Of a stretch of DNA of 6,610 nucleotides, positions 1 to 4,353 are shown one piece after another. Position numbers and translations under genes: made by a program. The stretch's first letter is position 1; every line of letters begins with the position of its first letter. Source of the stretch: Chloroflexota bacterium. GTDB taxonomy: Bacteria; Chloroflexota; Dehalococcoidia; Lucifugimonadales; JADFKI01. The notes beneath the pieces are model-generated. The model was not told the DNA's origin. It did not search any database and was given only the letters and a program-made list of their open reading frames with translations. The DNA is taken from the NCBI GenBank assembly GCA_024648655.1, contig JAGGDZ010000010.1, forward strand, positions 1 to 6,610, read 5' to 3'.

Positions 1-48
1 CGCCAATGCCAGCGCGTGAGTAGGGCCTTAGCAGGTGTCTGTTCTAAT

Positions 49-267
49 TCAACACACCTTAAATTGTTCAAACATACGCTTCACTCCAACTATCACCCCA
101 ATCACCACCGCGGTGTTTACTATCCAAGCAGTGGGCGCACCGATAGATCCGCCAAATAACGAGACCATTTCCTGCAGCGCAGGTACTTGAAATGCAGCCA
201 TCACCCAGATGTAAGCGATAGCACCACTCGCAATCAGAACGCCACCAATAAGCATATGTTTTTGCAT
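49..267 (-). CDS. Small two-helix membrane protein, function unknown
   Basis: A 72-residue reading frame with an ATG start and a purine-rich GAGAGG about 5 nt upstream, a usable ribosome binding site. Two hydrophobic stretches are visible, roughly residues 6-26 and 47-62, joined by a loop with Pro29, Glu33 and a Gly/Ser/Pro-rich turn (39-45). The tail (KRMFEQFK) is basic, which would favour a cytoplasmic C-terminus. I recognise no family. It lies downstream of the minus-strand tRNA genes, behind two strong hairpins. The even hydrophobic pattern and the ribosome binding site suggest a real small gene, but length alone would allow chance. Confidence 0.5.
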   Translation of the reverse strand: MQKHMLIGGVLIASGAIAYIWVMAAFQVPALQEMVSLFGGSIGAPTAWIVNTAVVIGVIVGVKRMFEQFKVC

Positions 268-313
268 ATCTGCCTCTCCATGAGTCCAGGTGATATTATT
301 GGCGTGGAGGGCA

Positions 314-346
314 CGGGCATATCCCTAGCCAACCAGGATATGCCCG
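314..346. other. Perfect 11-bp inverted repeat (hairpin)
   Basis: CGGGCATATCC at 314-324 is the exact reverse complement of GGATATGCCCG at 336-346, with an 11-nt loop. It lies between tRNA-Val-TAC and the start of the small membrane protein gene. No T-run follows on either strand, so it is not a classical intrinsic terminator. It could be a U-poor terminator, an RNA-processing or stability hairpin, or a protein-binding palindrome. Confidence 0.55.
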
Positions 347-364
347 ACTCTCCCTCATTTACTG

Positions 365-381
365 GGGCACCGATGGTGCCC
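365..381 (-). terminator. Hairpin just past the tRNA array, possible weak terminator
   Basis: GGGCACC (365-371) and GGTGCCC (375-381) form a perfect 7-bp stem with a 3-nt loop. It starts about 20 nt beyond the CCA end of tRNA-Val-TAC on the minus strand, where the tRNA transcript should end or be processed. The sequence after it on the minus strand (CAGTAAATG) lacks a U-tract, so the terminator call is tentative. Confidence 0.35.
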
Positions 382-400
382 TTCAACTCTCCAAATTGTT

Positions 401-477
401 TGGTGGGCGATCCAGGACTCGAACCTGGGACCTCCAGTGTGTAAAACTGGCGCTCTAACCATCTGAGCTAATCGCCC
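401..477 (-). tRNA. tRNA-Val (anticodon TAC)
   Basis: The minus strand folds as a full cloverleaf. The acceptor stem GGGCGAT/ATCGCCC is perfect, followed by discriminator A and an encoded CCA (401-403). The anticodon stem CCAGT/ACTGG encloses loop TTTACAC, giving anticodon TAC (reads GTA). The T-loop is TTCGAGT. It is the last of four minus-strand tRNA genes, and its D-arm and 3' half match tRNA-Val-CAC at 785-861 almost exactly, so the two valine genes probably arose by duplication. Confidence 0.96.
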
Positions 478-535
478 GTTTGTGATGAGAAGGTGCGACG
501 TGAATTGTGAACACTATTTTAGGAATGTAGGGGGA

Positions 536-612
536 TGGCGCGCTTGGCGGGACTCGAACCCACGGCCTCAGCCTCCGCAGGGCTGCGCTCTATCCAACTG
601 AGCTACAAGCGC
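536..612 (-). tRNA. tRNA-Arg (anticodon GCG)
   Basis: Cloverleaf on the minus strand: acceptor GCGCTTG/CAAGCGC, discriminator G, encoded CCA at 536-538. The anticodon stem CAGCC/GGCTG is fully paired and holds loop CTGCGGA, so the anticodon is GCG (codon CGC). The T-stem GTGGG/CCCGC contains one G-U pair around TTCGAGT. Most bacteria read CGU, CGC and CGA with an ACG (inosine) tRNA, so a GCG anticodon is uncommon. It sits 58 nt upstream of tRNA-Val-TAC and 35 nt downstream of tRNA-Leu in the same transcription direction. Confidence 0.95.
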
Positions 613-647
613 TTGAAAAGAACTTCTGTCAACATGCCTGGTATGGC

Positions 648-733
648 TGGTGCCGAAGGAGGGATTCGAACCCACACATCCGTAAGGATACTACGTCCTG
701 AACGTAGCGCGTCTTCCGTTCCGCCACTTCGGC
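648..733 (-). tRNA. tRNA-Leu (anticodon CAG)
   Basis: An 86-nt class II tRNA on the minus strand: acceptor GCCGAAG/CTTCGGC, discriminator A, encoded CCA at 648-650. The anticodon stem CTACG/CGTAG holds loop TTCAGGA, anticodon CAG (reads CTG). A long variable arm (TATCCTTACGGAT region) and a GGTTCGAATCC T-arm are visible, as expected for leucine tRNAs. Third in transcription order would be Arg-GCG; this gene is second, after Val-CAC. Confidence 0.95.
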
Positions 734-784
734 ATTAATGCTGACCTTGGCAAGCATATGTGACACCGCCACTCGCCGCCTGAA

Positions 785-861
785 TGGTGGGCGATCCAGG
801 ACTCGAACCTGGGACCTCATGCGTGTGAAGCATGCGCTCTAACCATCTGAGCTAACCGCCC
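785..861 (-). tRNA. tRNA-Val (anticodon CAC)
   Basis: Cloverleaf on the minus strand with acceptor GGGCGGT/ATCGCCC (one G-U pair at position 6-67), discriminator A and encoded CCA at 785-787. The anticodon stem CATGC/GCATG holds loop TTCACAC, anticodon CAC (reads GTG). It is the first gene of the four-tRNA run, about 38 nt downstream of the predicted start from the TTCTCA/TATAAT promoter. The rest of the molecule is nearly identical to tRNA-Val-TAC. Confidence 0.96.
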
Positions 862-905
862 TAGACTTGCACCGTACGCCATCATCAGCTCAACGATGCC
901 TTGAA

Positions 906-934
906 ATTATAGCAGATAATGCAGGGCGTGAGAA
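906..934 (-). promoter_or_regulatory. Promoter for the four-tRNA run
   Basis: Read on the minus strand, TTCTCA (934-929) and a perfect TATAAT (911-906) are 17 nt apart, a good sigma-70-type arrangement. Transcription would start near 899 and run into tRNA-Val-CAC at 861. No similar box was noticed between the four tRNA genes, which fits one transcript. The inserted element's end lies only 15 bp upstream of the -35 box. Confidence 0.6.
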
Positions 935-949
935 TAGAGACGGTGCTTC

Positions 950-972
950 GTAACCGTCCCAAAGGCGGTGTG
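950..972 (+). repeat. Left terminal inverted repeat
   Basis: A 23-bp end beginning GTAACCGTCCCAAAG, matching the right end in inverted orientation at 21 of 23 positions. Confidence 0.7.
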
Positions 973-1044
973 GAGTTTTGGAAGGATTGAACAAGACACG
1001 GCGGCCTGTGACTTCAGACCCGGACGACTACGCCGCCACCAACT

Positions 1045-1308
1045 CGCCCAGCTCAGCGCCGCCAATACTATCAGCCTCTTGCTCTGCCTGTGACCGTCCA
1101 CACCCTCAGGGTAACTCCTGAATATCTTGTCACAGTTGACGCAGCGCGGTATCCGATTATCGTAACGCACTTGACGTAGAAGGTTCTTTATCGGCTTTTT
1201 TATGCGAGCGTGCTTGTGGAATGCAACTCTTGCACAATATGGGCAACTCGACGGGCGAGCGTCGGGATGCTCCTTCACCTGTGGCAGTGTAATTTGTACT
1301 CCTGGCAT
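1045..1308 (-). pseudogene. Transposase, N-terminal fragment with zinc ribbon
   Basis: The frame opens at ATG 1308, with AGGAG about 9 nt upstream, and stays transposase-like for about 88 residues. It shows a four-cysteine zinc ribbon (CPYC at 22-25, CVNC at 56-59), a basic RIKKPIKNL stretch between the pairs, then SYPEGVD and a helix-turn-helix-like segment rich in Leu/Ala ending near LAALSWA. From memory, the order of Cys pairs, a YPEGVD-like motif and a W-A/L segment is the usual start of a DDE transposase family found in Chloroflexota and relatives; I cannot name the IS family safely. The frame stays open to 907, but residues after about 88 no longer look like the family and run past the element end. 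The DDE catalytic domain is absent, so this cannot be a working enzyme. Confidence 0.65.
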
Positions 1309-1380
1309 CGGCGGGAACTCCTAGATACTGTGTGTTTCGTTCACTCACACTTTACCATCAGAGTCCCGCTATTTTCCTAT

Positions 1381-1403
1381 CACACCATCTTTGGGACGGT
1401 TAC
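1381..1403 (-). repeat. Right terminal inverted repeat
   Basis: The inverted counterpart of the left end. It ends 10 bp before the -35 box of the tRNA-Arg-CCT promoter. Confidence 0.7.
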
Positions 1404-1413
1404 TCAACAATGC

Positions 1414-1443
1414 CTGACAAGCGCGGGTAGGTGGCTGTATAAT
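1414..1443 (+). promoter_or_regulatory. Promoter of tRNA-Arg-CCT
   Basis: CTGACA (1414-1419) and a perfect TATAAT (1438-1443) are separated by 18 nt. The expected start lies at about 1449-1450, which is the first base of the mature tRNA, so the transcript would have almost no 5' leader. Confidence 0.7.
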
Positions 1444-1449
1444 GTGATT

Positions 1450-1525
1450 GCCCCTGTAGCTCAGGAGGATAGAGCAACGGTTTCCTAAACCGTGTGCCCC
1501 GGTTCGAGTCCGGGCAGGGGTACCA
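1450..1525 (+). tRNA. tRNA-Arg (anticodon CCT)
   Basis: Cloverleaf on the plus strand: acceptor GCCCCTG/CAGGGGT, discriminator A, encoded CCA at 1523-1525. The anticodon stem ACGGT/ACCGT holds loop TTCCTAA, anticodon CCT (reads AGG). The T-arm CCCGG/CCGGG encloses TTCGAGT. The first acceptor pair is G1-U72, a wobble rather than Watson-Crick pair. It is transcribed alone, away from the four minus-strand tRNA genes. Confidence 0.95.
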
Positions 1526-1534
1526 TCACATTAG

Positions 1535-1558
1535 CCGCAACTCCTGCGGTCGCCTTTT
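1535..1558 (+). terminator. Terminator of tRNA-Arg-CCT
   Basis: CCGCA (1535-1539) pairs with TGCGG (1545-1549) around a 5-nt loop, and TTTT follows at 1555-1558 after a short spacer. It lies 10 nt past the tRNA. The stem is short and the T-run is offset, so strength is uncertain. Confidence 0.5.
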
Positions 1559-1578
1559 GACGATTACATATTCGTCAA
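1557..1578. repeat. 7-bp inverted repeat
   Basis: TTGACGA (1557-1563) and TCGTCAA (1572-1578) are exact reverse complements around an 8-nt AT-rich spacer. It sits between the tRNA-Arg terminator and the nitroreductase remnant. It could be an old operator or chance. Confidence 0.35.
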
Positions 1579-1592
1579 TGCTCGGGACAACA

Positions 1593-1807
1593 TCATTTCA
1601 GCCACGAAACGACGCTCTTTGTGGCGCTGCCTTTTTCGAGAACGATGGAACGCCACGGGGCTGTGAGTCGTTGATTGGTTGCCCATATCATCCCTCCAGC
1701 ATGCGTTCGAGTTCATCACGTGGGACTTCAGCGCTTGTGAACTTCTTCGTTATGCGCCTGCCGGATATGGCTTCAAATACGGATGTACGAGTTGTCGGGA
1801 CTACCAC
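1593..1807 (-). pseudogene. Nitroreductase-family fragment, frameshifted
   Basis: Conceptual translation of the minus strand gives SVFEAISGRRITKKF, then TSAEVPRDELERMLEG (about 1783-1691), followed by a stop. In another frame the next bases give MIWATNQRLTAPWRSIVL (about 1691-1638). Joined, these match the start of FMN-dependent nitroreductases: the [VF]EAI-x-x-RR-x-x-[RK]xF segment, the 'VPRxxLERxLE' helix and the 'APNHRLTQPWRF' segment. Restoring one base in the G-run near 1692-1696 would rejoin the frames. Only about 55 of the usual 180-200 residues remain, there is no start codon at the expected place, and nothing resembling the C-terminal FMN-binding part follows. It is a decayed remnant. 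Confidence 0.6.
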
Positions 1808-1842
1808 TTCGATGCTGCCAAGCGTTTTTATTGTCGTGTTGT

Positions 1843-2097
1843 ACCTTCGTGTCTAAAACTAAGAAAACAAGTCTATGCTAATGTAAAAACTCAATATACC
1901 TATATCTTAATTTGTGTCAATTGTGAGCGTTAGTAGCATCATAGACAAATGGTCAATTTTGCGTTAGCCAATAGTACATATTATGGAAGCATGTGTCGTA
2001 GGCTGTAGGCAAAGTTATTTTTGAATTCACTCTGGACTCGCCCCTTGACTGATGTAATCATAGATACAGGACAGAGATTAAGAGGCGCGAAAAAGTG
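1843..2097. other. AT-rich non-coding stretch upstream of the ferritin gene
   Basis: No credible gene is seen here. It holds two related direct repeats, GTCAATT plus GCGTTAG at 1916-1933 (4-nt spacer) and 1952-1967 (2-nt spacer), and an inverted pair GTCTATG (1871-1877)/CATAGAC (1939-1945). A TTGACT at 2045-2050 could be a -35 box, but no convincing -10 lies at 16-18 nt from it, so the ferritin promoter is not assigned. Confidence 0.4.
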
Positions 2098-2121
2098 CCT
2101 GAACTATACACCTTAGTTAGG
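2083..2121 (+). promoter_or_regulatory. Two overlapping hairpins ahead of the ferritin start
   Basis: AGGCGC (2083-2088) can pair with GTGCCT (2095-2100), including one G-U pair. CCTGAACTA (2098-2106) can pair with TAGTTAGG (2114-2121) with one bulged G. The two stems share 2098-2100 and cannot form together. The second would tie up the first bases of the AGGAGG ribosome binding site (2119-2124). Regulation is an inference only. Confidence 0.25.
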
Positions 2122-2131
2122 AGGATACTGA

Positions 2132-2641
2132 ATGAAGCTGAGTGCTAACCTACAGGAATCATTTAACGACCAGATCAATGCGGAACTCGCGTCTGCGTAC
2201 CTGTACCTGTCGATGGCGGCGTACTTCGAGGACGAGAATCTTCCGGGCTTCGCGCACTGGATGCGGATGCAGAACGAAGAGGAGACGGCACACGCAATGC
2301 GGTTCTTCGACTATGTGCATGACAGAGGTGGGCGTGCCACTCTAAAGGGAATCGGGGAGCCTCCGTCGGATTTCCGCAACCCGCTCGACGTGATGGAGCG
2401 CACGCTGGAGCACGAGCGCAAGGTAACGGTGCTAATCAACCGGATGTACCAGCTTGCCATCGAGGAGAGCGACTACGCAGCTCAGGTGATGCTGCACGAT
2501 CTCATCAATGAACAGGTTGAAGAGGAGAAGGTTGCTGAGGAGATTGTCGATCACCTGCGAATAATCGAGGGCGATGGAACCGGTTTGCTGCAGATCGACG
2601 CCCGGCTTGGCGAGAGAACCGCCGGGGATGGACAAATCTAA
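2132..2641 (+). CDS. ftnA: Bacterial non-haem ferritin
   Basis: Stores iron by oxidising Fe(II) at a di-iron centre and holding the mineral in a 24-subunit cytoplasmic shell. The 169-residue length fits E. coli FtnA (165). Aligning by eye, all ferroxidase ligands are present: Glu18, Glu51 and His54 (NEEETAH), Glu95 (EHE), Glu131, with third-site residues Glu50, Glu127 and Glu130 (NEQVEEEK) and the conserved Tyr25. The four-helix layout and the short fifth helix region after residue 145 are visible; there is no methionine haem ligand as in bacterioferritin. The start is well set by AGGAGG 7 nt upstream. It lies ahead of a DtxR-family regulator on the same strand, suggesting metal-dependent control, though no operator match is certain. 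Confidence 0.93.
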   Translation: MKLSANLQESFNDQINAELASAYLYLSMAAYFEDENLPGFAHWMRMQNEEETAHAMRFFDYVHDRGGRATLKGIGEPPSDFRNPLDVMERTLEHERKVTVLINRMYQLAIEESDYAAQVMLHDLINEQVEEEKVAEEIVDHLRIIEGDGTGLLQIDARLGERTAGDGQI

Positions 2642-2734
2642 AGTAGGGTGAATATGACGTAATGCCGAAAATCCTCAGTAACTCGCGGACTTGCGTCAAG
2701 GATCGCCACACACATATGAAAGAAATATGCATAG

Positions 2735-2790
2735 TCCAAGCGCCTAGCAAACAGGTTCTGGTTTCCCGCCTGCACGGGAAAGACGGAAGG
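2735..2790. repeat. Degenerate REP-like intergenic palindrome
   Basis: TTTCCCG (2762-2768) and CGGGAAA (2775-2781) form a 7-bp stem with loop CCTGCA. On the minus strand the run TTTCCCGTGCAGGCGGGAAA, followed by CCAGAACC, strongly resembles the dispersed 'ATTCCCGCGCAGGCGGGAATCCAGAA' type of repeat common between genes in many bacteria. Here it looks like a diverged half-copy; the matching second palindrome is not clear. Confidence 0.45.
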
Positions 2791-2825
2791 GCGCGAAGCG
2801 GGACTTTTGTATATCTCTTCACATG

Positions 2826-2860
2826 AGAGCCGCGCTGCCGCGTTGCGGGGGCGCGGCTCT
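2826..2860 (+). terminator. Strong GC hairpin, likely ferritin transcript terminator
   Basis: AGAGCCGCGC (2826-2835) pairs perfectly with GCGCGGCTCT (2851-2860), and an inner CCGC/GCGG stem adds stability. The trailing sequence TTGGTTGG is only moderately T-rich. It lies 185 nt past the ferritin stop and 160 nt before the regulator gene, so it probably separates the two transcripts. Confidence 0.5.
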
Positions 2861-2958
2861 TTGGTTGGCAATATAAACCTCTCCGCTAAAGTCGGCAAGG
2901 AGAAGGGATGCAACGCGCAATTTGAGTAGTGAGAGAATGTCACCGAAGCCTTGCGTAA

Positions 2959-2987
2959 TTGACTTGCTTTGGAGTGGATGTTAATCT
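2959..2987 (+). promoter_or_regulatory. Candidate promoter of the DtxR-family gene
   Basis: TTGACT (2959-2964) is followed after 17 nt by TAATCT (2982-2987), which keeps the key first A and last T of the -10 box. The start would be near 2994, about 28 nt before the ATG at 3022. The -35 overlaps AATTGAC (2957-2963), the inverse of a heptamer repeated ahead of the ferritin gene. Confidence 0.4.
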
Positions 2988-3021
2988 CAATCCATAATGA
3001 TGCGATAGCAGGCATATCAAT

Positions 3022-3762
3022 ATGGCTAGAACCAAGAGAAGCACAGGCTCCAAATCCGATAACCTTCCTCCGTCGAGACAGAGGCTTTCAATGACGGCGG
3101 AGAACTACCTACTGTCCATATATCGGCTCAATGAAGAGGATGCGACAGTCACGCTGACCCTTCTTGCTGAGCATCTTAAGATGCTGCCCGAAGGTGAAGG
3201 TCTGGGTACCTCGCTGCCGACTGTAGGCGGGATGATTCGCCGTCTGGAGCGCGAAGGACTGCTCGCAGTCGATTCCAAAAAGCAGTTGTCCCTTACCAAG
3301 AAGGGTTCGAAACACGCTGAGAGCATCGTTAGGCGCCACCGCCTTGCCGAGCGAATGGTCGTGGATATGTTCGATGTGGAACTGCACCGGGCACATATCG
3401 AAGCCCACCTGCTGGAGCATGCCATTTCCCCGTACCTGGAGGAACGTATTATGGAGAAACTAGGGATGCCGAATACCTCACCGTTCGGCTACCCGATTCC
3501 GGGGACGGATTATGTGCATAAGGGTGTGTCATTCCGTCTGAATGAGGCGGAGGCGGGTCAGAAGCTGGAGATAGACAAGATTCCGGTGGACGATGAGGTA
3601 CTACTCGAGCACCTGGTGCGGAATCAAGTGATTCCCGGCAATGCGATTGAGGTTAATGAGATAAACACGTCCACTGGAATCATATCGTTCAAGTGCATGG
3701 ACGACGACGTAGTGGTAGGTTATCGGGTGGGGCAGTTCATCTGGGTGTGCCCGCCTGACTAG
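3022..3762 (+). CDS. DtxR/IdeR-family metal-dependent transcriptional repressor
   Basis: A cytoplasmic DNA-binding protein expected to sense Fe(II) or Mn(II). Residues 25-100 form the winged helix-turn-helix (ENYLLSIYRL, PTVGGMIRRLEREGLL, LSLTKKG). Residues 101-162 form the metal-binding and dimerisation domain (HRLAER, HIEAHLLEHAIS, SPFGYPIPG). Residues 170-245 look like the SH3/FeoA-like C-terminal domain of the long IdeR-type members. Visible metal-ligand candidates are His106, Glu110, His125, His129, Glu132 and His133. Asn28 sits where IdeR has Met10 and MntR Asp8, and His129 where IdeR has Cys102. About eight extra residues (LPEGEGLG) widen the turn of the helix-turn-helix. A second start at 3091 (Met24) has a better ribosome binding site (GAGG, 6 nt) and would give 223 residues. 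Metal identity and targets are unknown; ferritin upstream is a natural candidate. Confidence 0.88.
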   Translation: MARTKRSTGSKSDNLPPSRQRLSMTAENYLLSIYRLNEEDATVTLTLLAEHLKMLPEGEGLGTSLPTVGGMIRRLEREGLLAVDSKKQLSLTKKGSKHAESIVRRHRLAERMVVDMFDVELHRAHIEAHLLEHAISPYLEERIMEKLGMPNTSPFGYPIPGTDYVHKGVSFRLNEAEAGQKLEIDKIPVDDEVLLEHLVRNQVIPGNAIEVNEINTSTGIISFKCMDDDVVVGYRVGQFIWVCPPD

Positions 3763-3768
3763 TGGTCG

Positions 3769-4353
3769 TTAAGAGTTAATTTGCGACTGTCGCTCTTTGC
3801 GCTCAAAGAGCTTCAATGCGCTTATCTGCACAGCTGTGGGCTTGATAAAGGGCCGTGCCTGTCGGATAAGCCCTAATGCCTCGTCTGTGCCGTAACCCTT
3901 GCTAATAAGGAATGCCGCAGCCATGCTGGGAGCGCGCCCGACGCCTGCCGAGCAGTGGACATAGACCCTGCCCCCGCTCTCTATCGCGCTGCCGATGAAG
4001 GCGATTCCCATTTCGATGTGCTCTGCCGAAATTGGATCGTCGTCAATCGTTGGAAGGTAGCAGTAGTTATCTGACCGGGCATCACCGAGAGTTAAGCCGT
4101 ATGACTCATCGTCGAACTCAGATCGCATGTTGATGATGTGGGTGATGCCTGCGTTTTCCAGAGCGCGCTTTCCATTGGTGCGGTGCTGGGGTCCGACATA
4201 TAGAGAGTCGGTTACGCGGCTGTATTTCAGTGGTGGGACGCCCGTAATCTTGGGTTTGCCACGCGCGTAAGCCCAGAGAGCGGTGGTTCGAACACCCTGC
4301 GTGCGAATCCGGTCGCTTACGGTGCGGATGCCCTTTGCTATCAGTTTCAGCAA
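3769..4353 (-). CDS. Dual-specificity-type protein phosphatase
   Basis: Cysteine-dependent phosphatase expected to remove phosphate from Ser/Thr/Tyr residues, or from a lipid or nucleotide as some relatives do. The P-loop HCSAGVGR (His133, Cys134, Arg140; CX5R) is intact and followed by APSMAAAFLI, typical of the fold. An acidic cluster at Asp104-106 (TIDDDP) lies at the right distance for the general acid. The domain covers about residues 45-185, opening with VTDSLYVGPQ. The first 44 residues are a basic extension without a signal peptide. The start is TTG, with GAGG 7 nt upstream inside xseB, and the frame is closed by a stop just upstream. It overlaps the end of xseB by 7 nt, so it is probably translated with it. 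It ends 6 nt from the regulator gene, tail to tail. The substrate is unknown. Confidence 0.88.
   Translation of the reverse strand: MLKLIAKGIRTVSDRIRTQGVRTTALWAYARGKPKITGVPPLKYSRVTDSLYVGPQHRTNGKRALENAGITHIINMRSEFDDESYGLTLGDARSDNYCYLPTIDDDPISAEHIEMGIAFIGSAIESGGRVYVHCSAGVGRAPSMAAAFLISKGYGTDEALGLIRQARPFIKPTAVQISALKLFERKERQSQINS

Larger units (their letters stand above)
950..1403 (-). mobile_element. Deletion-derivative insertion element with terminal inverted repeats
   Basis: GTAACCGTCCCAAAG occurs at 950-964 and, inverted, at 1389-1403. The match continues inward after two mismatches with GGTGTG, giving 21 of 23 matching positions (950-972 versus 1381-1403). Between these ends lies the N-terminal part of a transposase, read from the right end. 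The element is only 454 bp and has no room for a catalytic domain, so it is best read as an internally deleted, non-autonomous copy. No clear target-site duplication is visible at the outer edges beyond a shared TC. It sits between two divergent tRNA promoters. Confidence 0.65.

Noticed and set aside
907..1044. Open frame continuing the transposase fragment to 907
   Set aside because: Past about residue 88 the translation no longer resembles the family and runs through the left terminal repeat and the tRNA promoter, so it is read-through.
1001..1049. CTTCAGA loop-like string resembling the TCA anticodon region of a selenocysteine tRNA
   Set aside because: The flanking bases do not pair into an anticodon stem, and no T-arm or acceptor stem follows. 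It lies inside the insertion element.
1919..1929. AATTGTGAGCG, an 11-base match to half of the E. coli lac operator
   Set aside because: The other half of the operator is missing, no lac-type gene is present, and a match of this length can occur by chance.
1494..1933. Two plus-strand open frames of 120 and 84 residues
   Set aside because: They start within tRNA-Arg-CCT or run antisense to the nitroreductase remnant and show no protein-like pattern.
2908..2925. Five-codon mini frame with a good ribosome binding site (AAGGAG) ahead of the regulator
   Set aside because: It lies upstream of the predicted promoter start and has no sign of a leader-peptide function.
2638..3015. 125-residue open frame on the minus strand between ferritin and the regulator
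   Set aside because: It crosses the REP-like repeat, the GC hairpin and the regulator promoter, and its composition does not look like a protein.
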